Below, one piece after another: positions 22,109 to 32,075 of a DNA stretch of 64,000 nucleotides. The DNA is taken from positions 51,818 to 115,817 of the forward strand of contig MNCI01027259.1 in assembly GCA_015680685.1 (NCBI GenBank), read 5' to 3'. The position numbers and the translations under genes were made by a program. The DNA comes from Gnetum montanum. Taxonomy: Eukaryota; Streptophyta; Gnetopsida; Gnetales; Gnetaceae. Numbering within the stretch: position 1 is the stretch's first letter; the number at the start of each line of letters is the position of its first letter. The notes beneath the pieces are model-generated. The model made no database searches, was not told where the DNA came from, and saw nothing but the letters and a program-made list of their open reading frames with translations.

Positions 22109-22190
22109 GAACTCTATAATTAAGTATGCTCATCTTGAAGTTGTACTAGGATGGGTGACCTCTTGGAAAATCTCATTTTTTGTGCCAATG
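22109..22190 (+). ncRNA. 5S rRNA-derived segment (decayed, partial)
   Basis: TACTAGGATGGGTGACCTC (22144-22162) is identical to the 3' part of plant 5S rRNA, including the internal-promoter C box. Upstream, GAACTCTATAATTAAGTATGCT (22109 on) matches the 5S stretch GAACTCCGCAGTTAAGCGTGCT with C-to-T and G-to-A changes only; downstream TTGGAAAATC also fits. The first 40 or so bases of 5S are not visible. Cassandra TRIM LTRs and SINE3-type elements are known to carry 5S sequence; here it sits in the interior of F. Confidence 0.7.
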
Positions 22191-22657
22191 TTCTAGACCA
22201 TAGAAGCCATAACTTTTGATTTTGGAAGTCTTTTTCAATAAACAAAGAGTCCTTTCCTATAGATTTAGCTTTCTAGACACAATGGTGAAGTCAAATATAC
22301 CTTATGAAGCTCTAAAAATTAGTTTTAACTCCTTGCCCAACATAGTGCCTCAAGACCTTTGAATACTATTTTTACCATAACTTGGACATACAATGTGCAT
22401 TTCTAATGTACGAATAATCACTTATAACATTTTTCAACCTTTTGAACTCAATGGTGAGGTTAGATTTATTATCTAGGTATCTAATAATTCAATAATATCA
22501 TAAACATTGCCTTAAAAGGCTATAACATAAACTAGCTAATCATGCCTAACAATTTAATTATTAGGAATAACAAATTTAACCTTTTGGGCCTTAAGATTAA
22601 GTGCTTAACCTTTGCAAATAGTATTAGATCACTAACTCCTAGTGTGCCATTAGTTAT
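22191..22657. repeat. Diverged tandem duplication beside the 5S segment
   Basis: Two blocks of about 170 bases (near 22195-22320 and 22370-22490) share CCATAACTT, a T-rich centre, and AATGGTGA(A/G)GT(C/T)A followed by A/T-rich sequence. Insertion of D begins at 22658. Confidence 0.4.
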
Positions 22658-23588
22658 TGATGAAGTGTTTATTGGTAGCCACATTTACTAGCCACGTATA
22701 TGGGACCCCGTATATGTGGCCACGTCGACGCGGCCCCATATACATGGCCCTGTATATGCGGCCCCGTCGACGCATCCTTCCATACATCGACATGGCCCTA
22801 TTTATGTGGCACCTATTTCGGCCTATAAATAAGAGGGCCTTCTGCCTCATTGAGGCACCTTTTTGTCAGTTGTAGTGAAGCTCTTGCAATTTTTCCCCGT
22901 AGAACATAGAATATGTTCCAATTGCCCGCAGTAGGTGTAAAGAACGTGTCTGGATCTTTATTTGAGCACTGATGTATCTAAGCCCATTGGCATGAATGGC
23001 AATAACGACGAGCTTTCAAGCATTCCTTGCAACATTTTGACTTAGTCATTTATTGCATTTAATATTTTAATGTTTCTATGCTTTGATAATTACTTAAGTT
23101 TCTCTTATTACTAGTTTAATTGTTATCACTCATTTAGAGTTCATAGAAATCATAAGTACGACCATCTTGAATGTAAATCCAACACTTGGTAACCTAGTGA
23201 TGCCTAACGTTTGGTAACCCAATAGTGGTTAGGAAATGGTGAGGACATGCCCAAAAGATGGGATCAGATACTTATGTTAGGAATAGTTAAGATACAGATT
23301 AGGATAATTATAGGTTAGATAATATTTTATTCCTTACCTTCCATACCTTAATTAGATGCCAAAAGATAAAGTAAAAACTATAAAAATCAGCTGCCTCAAT
23401 CTCACTTAACCATTTCCACTAGATACTCACAAATGAGGTTGAGAAGACAATGACTATTCTAACAAAGGGTTTTGCTGGTTAGAGGTCTAGTGTATGTTAA
23501 GTGCTTATAGTCTACAGAATTCAACCAAGTTACGTGTGAACACCTGTGATTCACATGGTTGGATGTAGGGGTACCTAGCTGCTCATCA
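22658..23588 (+). repeat. 5' LTR of element D
   Basis: Starts TGATGAAGTGTTTATTGGTA. Palindrome-rich block with repeated CGTATAT/GGCCCC/GTCGACGC words at 22694-22775, TATAAATA at 22824-22831, CCCGCAGTAGG near 22925, TTTATTTGAG at 22957-22966, end GGGGTACCTAGCTGCTCATCA. Short frames open on both strands here (22650-22875) are by-products of the palindromes. Confidence 0.85.
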
Positions 23589-23595
23589 TTGGCAT

Positions 23596-23607
23596 TGCTA
23601 TCAGGGC
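23596..23607 (+). promoter_or_regulatory. Primer-binding site of element D
   Basis: TGCTATCAGGGC, 10 of 12 with the initiator-tRNA complement, 7 bases after the LTR. Confidence 0.65.
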
Positions 23608-24019
23608 TTGTTAGTCTTACATGTGTCATCTAACCTTAGTAAAATTATCATACACATCGTTGGAATAGACCTAGGATAGTAACATTTACTCATGCTAGGA
23701 GGATTAAAGTAAACGTAAGGTACACTAATTAATTGGATCATCTAACATCCAGTTTGACTTCTTCTCACAACCGAGATGTATACAACCCACTAGTGCCACA
23801 AGAATGTTGGGTGGTATACAAGCATCCCGATGAATATTGTTGGCACATTTTTGGCCATTTAATGGAGCAGGCTTTGTGAGGTTGTGAAGCTAATCTTATA
23901 ACTAACGTCCACCCTAATTTAAACATTGCTAATATTTTATTGGATAAAGACTTTTTAGAGGTGTTGGGTTGGTAGTTTGAAAGGTTTTTTCTCTAATTAA
24001 TTCACTAGCAAATATAGTT

Positions 24020-25320
24020 TTGTTTAAAAACAAATGATGCCCTGGAATTGAGAGTTATATTTTTTTGGCCTATGAAATGCCCCTAAAAATTTCATGAGAT
24101 TGATATACAACATGTTGAGGAAATATTGAGGAAGATTTATCACAACATTTGTGAATGATATCAATCGACAGAAACATTTGGAACAACTGCAATTCGATGC
24201 ATACCATGTGTTTGAAAAAATGGTGGAGAAGATTATGGTTTGAGGAATTTCATGATTGCTGTAGCTACCTTGAATGGGAAGCTTGAAGAGGCCATTTCTG
24301 CTAATGGGTAGATGACAACAATAATTTTCTTGGGCTTCTCTCTCTGCCTGTGTAAGATTGGGATTGGTGGATAAGGGAAGTCCAACAATTGCCTGTAAAA
24401 CATCAGCATGAGCATAAGCTACGATCATGGCATTCGACTACTCTAGCTGGGCACTGTCTTGGATTTTTTTTCCACTGTAACCAATATTCTGATCCCATTC
24501 ACACATTCAAACATTTCATGCTTTGCAACTACAAAGAAAGTCAAGGAAGGAAGAAATGCAGAAATCCTGTTTGTATTTCATCATCAATGAAAGCCCCAAT
24601 CGTGGACTCCAGATCGTCATGCTCTAACGGCTGCTCCTCCTGTGGCCGTAACCAATTTTGAAAAAGGCGTTTTCTAGATACTGCAATGGATGTGACATCA
24701 GACAAGCTAGGGTCCCCATGAAGTAGGAACACAGGTTGCAATTTGTAGAGTACTAACACATGGCTCTGAAGCTCATCAAGGCCAAAGCCACTATGGCGAA
24801 ACGTGTGTAGAGGTGGTTGGAGTTGTCATAGTATTTCTGAAGCGTGAGCGAGGTGCGAGCAACAGCGGATGAGAGTGAGCAATGTATTGTACAATGTGAA
24901 ATAGTGCAACGAGTGCCGTGCATGGAACAGGTGACCTTTGATGCCTGGGTTTCTGCCATCAACTTCGGACGCCACAAAGAAGCTATGGTGCGAAGTTTTT
25001 GTGGGCATGCGGCACTACCTCACGTGGTCTCGGCATTTCTGGATGCATTTTTTAGGCAACCAGCTATGTGCTCATCCTAGTTTTTACGACACTTTACTAC
25101 TGCAGAGCACAATGATGGCGGAACAGCAGTTGCAGCAGTAGAAGCACGACGATCATCGGCAGCACACATTGTATCCTCTGGCTTTGTTGCTATCGATCGC
25201 TGCAAATTCCACATCAATCAAAGTTAATTGGGGCCTTGCAAGTGGATAGCGGGAAGAAGGCAGCGAATCACAACTAAAGCAAACAAGTACAGTTTTGGTT
25301 TGACGACAAAAGGAGACTAA
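24020..25320 (-). pseudogene. Antisense gene-like segment in the D leader (possible captured host sequence)
   Basis: GC content and complexity are visibly higher than around it. The minus strand carries frames with protein-like composition: RRASTAATAVPPSLCSAVVK (near 25110), VARTSLTLQKYYDNSNHLYT (near 24860), SLSDVTSIAVSRKRLFQNWL with EHDDLESTIGAFIDDEIQTG (24759-24541), and ANADVLQ-like AYAHADVLQAIVGLPLSTNP (24428 on). Frames change between segments, so it is broken or exon-like. I do not recognise the product. It is antisense to D and lies between its LTR and module H. Confidence 0.4.
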
Positions 25321-25369
25321 TTTTTCAAATACATATATATAATAATTTAAGAAAAAGGAGAAGGATTTA

Positions 25370-25917
25370 TGGACATTTAAAACTATAGATTTTATTTATA
25401 TAATTGTAACTTTTATGTGGAAGTTGTAACTTCCTAGCCTTAATCCATGATGTTTGTAACCATTAAAAAGGCCACTTGTCAACTATAGCCTTTTTATCTC
25501 CACAATGGCCACTTGTCAACTAAATGGGACATGTGTCAAATGTAGCATTTTTATCTCTTTGGTGGTTGAAACCACCCAAAATTGTTGTAACTTACCTAAC
25601 TTGTTGGGCAAGTGACCTCCTAACTTGTTGGGCAAGTAATCTCCTAATTGGTTGGTCAAGTTACTTGGGAGAGAACTTAGGTGAGATATTTTTGAATATG
25701 TAACTTCCCTACCTACCTTTGAACCCTATAAAAAGGCTTCAGGGGGGAAGGGGATAATCACTTGGGGTCTCACACATCATCACATTGGGGTCTCATACAT
25801 CACACTTTTGAGAAGACATTGGGATCACACTTGGGCTCTCACTCGGAGACATACTTGAGGTCTTGAGAAGAGCTTTGTAAAGAAATCGTGAACGATTGCT
25901 TGCAAGATGGCTTGCTA
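25370..25917 (+). repeat. Module H in element D: LTR-like promoter
   Basis: Purine tract AAGAAAAAGGAGAAGG (about 25348-25364) precedes TGGACATTT; TATA box TATAAAAA at 25727-25734; short internal duplications (AACTTGTTGGGCAAGTGACCTC then AACTTGTTGGGCAAGTAATCTC at 25600-25645). Similar to 1347-1640 and the minus strand near 58470. The module runs into the gap. Confidence 0.55.
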
Positions 25918-26502
25918 NNNNNNNNNNNNNNNNNNNNNNNNNNNNNNNNNNNNNNNNNNNNNNNNNNNNNNNNNNNNNNNNNNNNNNNNNNNNNNNNNNN
26001 NNNNNNNNNNNNNNNNNNNNNNNNNNNNNNNNNNNNNNNNNNNNNNNNNNNNNNNNNNNNNNNNNNNNNNNNNNNNNNNNNNNNNNNNNNNNNNNNNNNN
26101 NNNNNNNNNNNNNNNNNNNNNNNNNNNNNNNNNNNNNNNNNNNNNNNNNNNNNNNNNNNNNNNNNNNNNNNNNNNNNNNNNNNNNNNNNNNNNNNNNNNN
26201 NNNNNNNNNNNNNNNNNNNNNNNNNNNNNNNNNNNNNNNNNNNNNNNNNNNNNNNNNNNNNNNNNNNNNNNNNNNNNNNNNNNNNNNNNNNNNNNNNNNN
26301 NNNNNNNNNNNNNNNNNNNNNNNNNNNNNNNNNNNNNNNNNNNNNNNNNNNNNNNNNNNNNNNNNNNNNNNNNNNNNNNNNNNNNNNNNNNNNNNNNNNN
26401 NNNNNNNNNNNNNNNNNNNNNNNNNNNNNNNNNNNNNNNNNNNNNNNNNNNNNNNNNNNNNNNNNNNNNNNNNNNNNNNNNNNNNNNNNNNNNNNNNNNN
26501 NN
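25918..26502. other. Assembly gap (585 N)
   Basis: Run of N within element D. Long frames crossing it are artefacts. Confidence 0.99.
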
Positions 26503-26639
26503 TCACAGTACTTGGCAAAGTTGGCTGAATTTCTTTAAAGTAAGTCATTTGTAGTTTACACGCAATGCAATCGTTACATTTCTCACAACTGCACGCCGCA
26601 ACAGCACACACACATACTCACATTAACTACTAAGTTTAT

Positions 26640-28480
26640 TTGGAGGTATCTGGGCCTTGGTGTTTCTAGAGACCAGCAGGCACCTAAATCCTATTTAAGG
26701 GCACTCGTTGACAGTTGTGTCCCAAACGGTCACCAACAAATATGTCCCTAATTTCACATTCATCCTACATCAGGATGAGCATCTATGATGGCAGAACATG
26801 AAGGGCAACATCATACTACCACCTGACTGATCGGCTCCTGGAATGCTATTTCATAATCTTGCTAGACTAGGCATCCAGGACCATGGTATGGAGTACGTCA
26901 TGGACCATGAGTACCGGGACTATCGTCCCATTGAGGCCCAATGAGCTTGAGATTAGCAGTAGGAAGATCGATACGAACACATGAAGGAAAAATAATTCAA
27001 TAACTCCTTATTCTTGCAAGGGCTACAAGATGATGGGGAGCCTATCTTTCATCATTCCCATTCAATCGAACTTCCTCTGGAGTAGCAGGTCCTCCAATCC
27101 ATTATCATGAACAAGCCACCAAGTAACAAAGATCCTCAAAGGGATGGAGGGTCATGTGGGAAAAGTCATGGCTCAAGCAAGGATGGACAAGATGCTTGAG
27201 GCTGCTGCTAGATTAGAGGGGGAGATCGACACTAAGGTGGTGGTGATCCCTCTCCCTCTTCTCCATCCTCTTGCTCCCCATTACCTTCATCTAGTTCAGA
27301 CTCTGATCATAACTATGGTAGAAAGGAGTGAGGTGATGGTGGTCGTAAGGATTGAAAGGAATGGTGTGAGGAAGCATGTGACCAATCGTGTGAGCCTCAC
27401 CATCATGAAAGGAGGGGCAACCAGAATTGTCATAGAAACCATGGTGCTCAGCAGGACTATGACCCAGGTGAACCATTGATGGCTACTTGGAGCATGCTTC
27501 ATGTTGCCGAGGTAGTTCAGATCCCTAGTAGGCACTTGAAGGATAGCCGGATCAGATGCATTGATATGAACAACATCCCCAGGTTTGAAGGGGGATACAA
27601 TTATGATCCACAAACCCACTTGCAAGCATTCCATGACACTTGCACCCTACAAAATATTGATAATGATTGGAAGAAGCTTAAGCTATTCCCTCGCACACTC
27701 ATCAAGGAAGCAGAAAGTTGGTACCAGTCTTTGGAACTAGAATCAATTAGAAGATGGAGTACGATGCTTGATATTTTCAATGAAAAGTATCAAATGTATG
27801 CTAGAGTGGTGAATTTGAGACATCAGATCCAAGGGTGGAAACAAGGTAATCATGAACCCTTGGATGTAGCCATGAGTAGGTACTATTCATTGCTACATCG
27901 GTGCCTTGGTCATGGCTACTCTCAGCGGGCATAGCTTCACCACATCATTAATGGGCTTCATTTTGAAACATGAAAGACCCTTGGTGTGTATGCCTAGGGA
28001 TGATTATCAGAGCTAAGGACCCATCAACTACAATACCTCTTTGAGTAAGTGGCCAAAGAAGAGGGGGAACTCAGAAAGGAGAGTGCAGAAGAGTTTAACT
28101 AAGATCCTTCCCTCAAAAAAAGGGAAGTCTAATTTTGTGAAGAAGAGGAGGAATCACCACTAAAAGTAGTGGTGAACTAAAAAACCTTGCCATTGCAAAA
28201 GTTTGCATCTGAAATTTTGGTAAAGGTTGATAAGATGTGGGACTCTTTGGATGAAAAATTCCAAAGTGTGCTGAAAATTGTAGAAGAGTCTAGAGAACAA
28301 GGTAATGATCATGATCAGCATAGGAAGAAGGAAGCTGAACATGTCCAATATAAGGGTAAGGGCAAGGTTGCTGTAGCAGAATAGGTTGTAGACTTTGACA
28401 TAGAGGAGGACGATGAATGTGACATATGCCAATAGGAACATCCTAAGGGGTGTTGTCTTGTGGTGTCACATCTCCAAGAG
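26640..28480 (+). pseudogene. Gag of element D (retrotransposon gag domain)
   Basis: The N-terminus reads KFIWRYLGLGVSRDQQ. The best-preserved part (27476-27934, 152 codons) holds RFEGGYNYDPQTHLQAFHDT, LKLFPRTLIKEAESWYQSL, NEKYQMYARVVNLRHQIQGW and GNHEPLDVAMSRYYSLL: the classic plant gag core with the SW/WY and Tyr-Arg helices. Then a Lys/Glu-rich coiled segment (28187-28384) and DDECDICQ-stop-EHPKGCC (28408-28452), a possible irregular CCHC knuckle. Frameshifts separate the parts. It would form the particle; coupled with D lacking pol, it suggests reliance on another element's enzymes. Confidence 0.75.
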
Positions 28481-29228
28481 TCTGGGGTGTACGCGCTGAA
28501 TCCTTGCTTGGCACAGAGACAAACACCCTGAAGGGTGCCTTACCCACAAGGAAACCCAAGGTAGTTCCACCAGTAGCAAGGGTATTATCCAAGTGGAGTG
28601 CCACTGCAACTATATGAATACTTCCAGCAATGGTAGCACCCACAGGAATGGGGGATGCCACCTCCAAGGAAGAAGTACCCTTATTGATAGGCAGATTCAT
28701 ATGGGTACTATGTTCAGCAACCAATATCTCCACAAGATGCTTACACCCATGCCACATTTCATAATTATTACCAACCCTCCAGAATATTTTCAACCACAAT
28801 CTTCATCACCCAAGGTGGAAAGCCCACATCTCTATTATCCTCCATCACCTTCTCCTGCCACTCCTTCTCCCTAACATCCCACCCAACTACCACCTATGTA
28901 GGGGGAAATTCCATCACAACCATAGTAATGCAATGCTATGAGGGCTATCAACATACAACTAGCTCCTTAGTTGAGTGGACTGGAATCCAAGCCACAAAAA
29001 CGTCTGTTCTTCTAGCCCAATCATGTGCACACACCCTCACACCCACTTGTGGTAGGTGCCTCTAAACCTCAAACCACCTCTACTATTCCACAGCTCGAGA
29101 AACCTTCAGATCAAACACCCTCCAACGTACAAACACTCATGCTCACACATGCAATGACCAATTGGATAAAGGTAGGTCACCTTCACTAAAAATTGACTAA
29201 TCTAGAAAGTCCCCTCATCCATATTTAG

Positions 29229-29744
29229 GTGGTAGGAAATGAGCCCTGTAAATCTCTTCTGGATTCGGGATCAGGAGTCAATTTGATCTCACATGACATG
29301 TACAAGAATTGGAATTTTCCCCTGTTAAAGAAGAGCAACAGTAGGCTTGAACTAGCAGACCAATCCATCATCATTCCCTTGGAAGTGGTGGAGGACATTG
29401 TGACCACCATTTGTGAGTGGTCCTATCCTACTGATTTCCTTGTCATCAGTGTTAAAAATTGCAAGGGAAGCTTCCCAATCATAATGGGAATGGCCTGGTT
29501 GAGCAAGGTAGATGTAAGACTAGGACTTCGAGATCTTTCCTTTAAAATTTTAAAGGAAAATCCCTTTGGAAAGATTGAGAAGAAGCACGTTCCATGCATC
29601 GTGTACAGTGACTTTGGGTGCAACTGTGTGCAGCAGTTATGGTTCTCCAAGCAAATGTCCATTCAAGCATGTAGTCGGTGTACCGAGGAATCACCGATTC
29701 AACAATGCCTGTACGTAGTAGCCACAACTCAAGAAGGCACCTAG
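29229..29744 (+). pseudogene. Aspartic protease (retropepsin) of element D
   Basis: An open 171-codon frame from ATG. It reads NEPCKSLLDSGSGVNLIS with the catalytic Asp in D-S-G intact, then IPLEVVEDIVTTIC and FPIIMGMAWLSK, the second conserved part (GM.WL). It is placed downstream of gag as usual, but is followed by no RT. It appears catalytically plausible and without internal stops until 29744, the least damaged protein of D. Confidence 0.75.
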
Positions 29745-31560
29745 TGGCTGACAACTAATCCTGCTAGCAGCACATTGCACATGGAACCATCTGAGGGGCT
29801 TATACAAGCCTACATAAACAACATGGATGATTTGGAAGAGGTTCATCAATAAGTGTCCATTGTTGATGGCCATGGTGAATGGGGAAATTTGCACATCCTG
29901 AGAGCTTCAAACACGAGCCATTGGAACTCAAACCTTTCCATGGGCTCCACCTAACTAGGGATACCACCTCATCATCACCTAGATAGCCTCACTCCATTTT
30001 TCACGTCTCCTCCTTTCCACCCAGTTATGGAAGAGACTGTCATCCCTACTAATCCATTCCACTACACCCCTCACTATTTTGTAATTTTTTGTTTTATAAT
30101 TTTTTTTACACCTTTTGTTTTCAACATCATTCATACGTTTTCCAATTATTGTTAATTTTTTTCCTTTCTTTAATTATTTTCCGTTTCTTTGTGTGTGTTT
30201 CATTTTCACGTGATCGCTAATACATCATCTTATTATCATCAGGTGTTTGGCATGGATGGTTTTCATTACGATGGGTGATGTACACCTAGTTATCTGGCTC
30301 CCACCCTCGCATGTTGTCCTTGGACTTTATGTCTATTTTCAGCTCATACAATCAGTAGTGAGTCCACATCATCCACCCACTCATCCACTCCATGGTTTTC
30401 CTTCTGTTGGAAACATGCAACCCCTTCACATAAAAACATTATAATTAATGTGTGACTTGTGTAGTTTCTAGACTCGGGGATGACCCAATGGTTTGAATCA
30501 AGTGTGAATTCAAGGGGAATGCAACATTTGTCATCCTCTCCTATCCCCTGGGTTGCCAGTGTGTCCTTATGGGTTTCTTACCACTCCACATCCTTCTCTA
30601 CAAGGAAGTCGTTGGGCAATTCAACCTCGCATGGTGTGGTCCTCATCAAAAAAATTCAAAAATTGAAAAAAAAAACAGCAACAACAACAAATAAACATGA
30701 GGATTCAAAGCACACCCCTTGGTCAATTCATGAAAACAAGCATGAGTCTTTGCATGGTGTGGTTCCCATGAAATAACAAGAAAATAACACAAATAAAATC
30801 ATCACTATGTGGGAATTCAAGGAACACCCCTAAGATCACCTCTCATAGGCCTCCAAAACAAGTTATGGGACTCAGCCTATCCCCTCTAACTTCACCCCAT
30901 TTCACTTCCTTCTTCTCCCGCCTGTTGGAGTGGTGGTTTCCTATGGGTACACTTTGCTACTTGGTGGATGGATGGGGCTTCGCTTGTTGTTGTGAGGTCA
31001 TTGTCTATGGTTGGTTTTGAGTCTGAACTTAGGAATGGTCTTACCAAGTCACTTAACCATAGGGTTTCAAGTAACCAACAATTGGAATTCCACTCCTCTC
31101 ATCTCTCTCTCACCCGTTTCTCTCCCAAACTCCCCTAACTATCCATTTTATGTTTTGAAAGTCTGTTGTGATTTCCATGTACTACTAATGCCTTGGCGGG
31201 ATCTCTTGGATAGGAGTATTAACTTACAAGCACCATTTCTTGACCTTGGTGTTGAGGATATGCAAGGGCTACTAAGGCTATTGTCTACTATGGGGAGGAA
31301 CCACCTACATATTCTTGGTCTCACTTGTTAAGTCTCCCATCCTTTGGATTTTGTGGTTGATTATTTTCAGGGTTCCATTGCTCGATCTCCTCCCCACAGA
31401 GTTCTTTCTCACCATGTTCTCCTACCTTTAACACTTTTTCTAGCCCAAGTTACCTTCCTTGTGTCCTTGATCACATTCCCAATCTCTTGCGCTCTTCAAT
31501 TGCCCCAATTTGGCATTCTAAATTCCTTTTTTTGGCTTTTTATGGGCTGGTCAACACTGG
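29745..31560. other. Unassigned part of D between protease and ORF2
   Basis: Where RT, RNase H and integrase would be expected, I find none of their motifs on either strand. T-rich noncoding sequence at 30070-30240, an A-rich run at 30645-30690, and open frames 30480-30776, 31011-31331 and 31344-31640 without recognisable domains. Confidence 0.5.
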
Positions 31561-31581
31561 TCAATGGTTGCAACCCCCCTG

Positions 31582-31603
31582 CGTATACGGGGCCCCGTAT
31601 ACG
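31582..31603. promoter_or_regulatory. Perfect 22-bp palindrome upstream of an internal TATA box
   Basis: Half-site CGTATACGGGG followed by its exact complement; then TTATATATAG at 31631-31640. Same arrangement (palindrome then TATA) as in D-family LTRs, but the words differ from D's own LTR. It may be the promoter of ORF2 or part of a small solo LTR. Confidence 0.65.
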
Positions 31604-31799
31604 TAGCCCCATCAGCGTAGTGCCCAATCCTTATATATAGGCCTGCTACGCTTCACATTGTTATCATTTCTCACACAAATTGGTGGGATATTTTGCCATT
31701 TTTTTTTGCCTAACTCTTTCCAACACACCTACCTTCCATCACACATCTGCATTAACCAATCCTTGCCATTTTAAGCAACTAGAGGTATGCTCTCAGTCA

Positions 31800-32075
31800 T
31801 GGGGGGGGGCTTTGTGTAATTAATTAATTAATTAATTGTTAAGTACAAAAAATTTGGCCTTAACCCATAATTTAATGCTCCANAAGAAATGAAAACAATC
31901 GTTTAAACTTCAACTCATCTCTTCTTATTTTTGGCTCTAACCCATGAATTAACACTTCGGGAGACTTAATGGAATGCCCGTGCCAACAACATAACTTAGT
32001 CGAATTGAGAAGGTGTATAAGGACCATCTTGAGCTACTTATGCATGATCTAATGGGTGATTATGTTTGATTGCAG
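31800..32075 (+). other. Segment before ORF2 ending in a splice-acceptor-like site
   Basis: Contains G-run and (TAAT)n low complexity at 31801-31845 and ends TTATGTTTGATTGCAG directly before the ORF2 ATG. The final pyrimidine-biased stretch and CAG suit a 3' splice site; a donor was not identified with confidence. Confidence 0.4.

Noticed and set aside
22650-22875. Overlapping open frames on both strands with RRRG/MYG-like repeats
   Set aside because: They arise from the palindromic U3 block of the D LTR; mirror-image frames are expected from palindromes.
25793-26611. Open frames of 210-272 codons
   Set aside because: They cross the 585-N gap.
29745-31560. Hidden RT or integrase of element D
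   Set aside because: I looked on both strands for F/Y-x-D-D, LDLK-type, H-x-C-C and D-G-Q-T-E motifs and found none; D is treated as lacking pol, with the caveat of the N gap.
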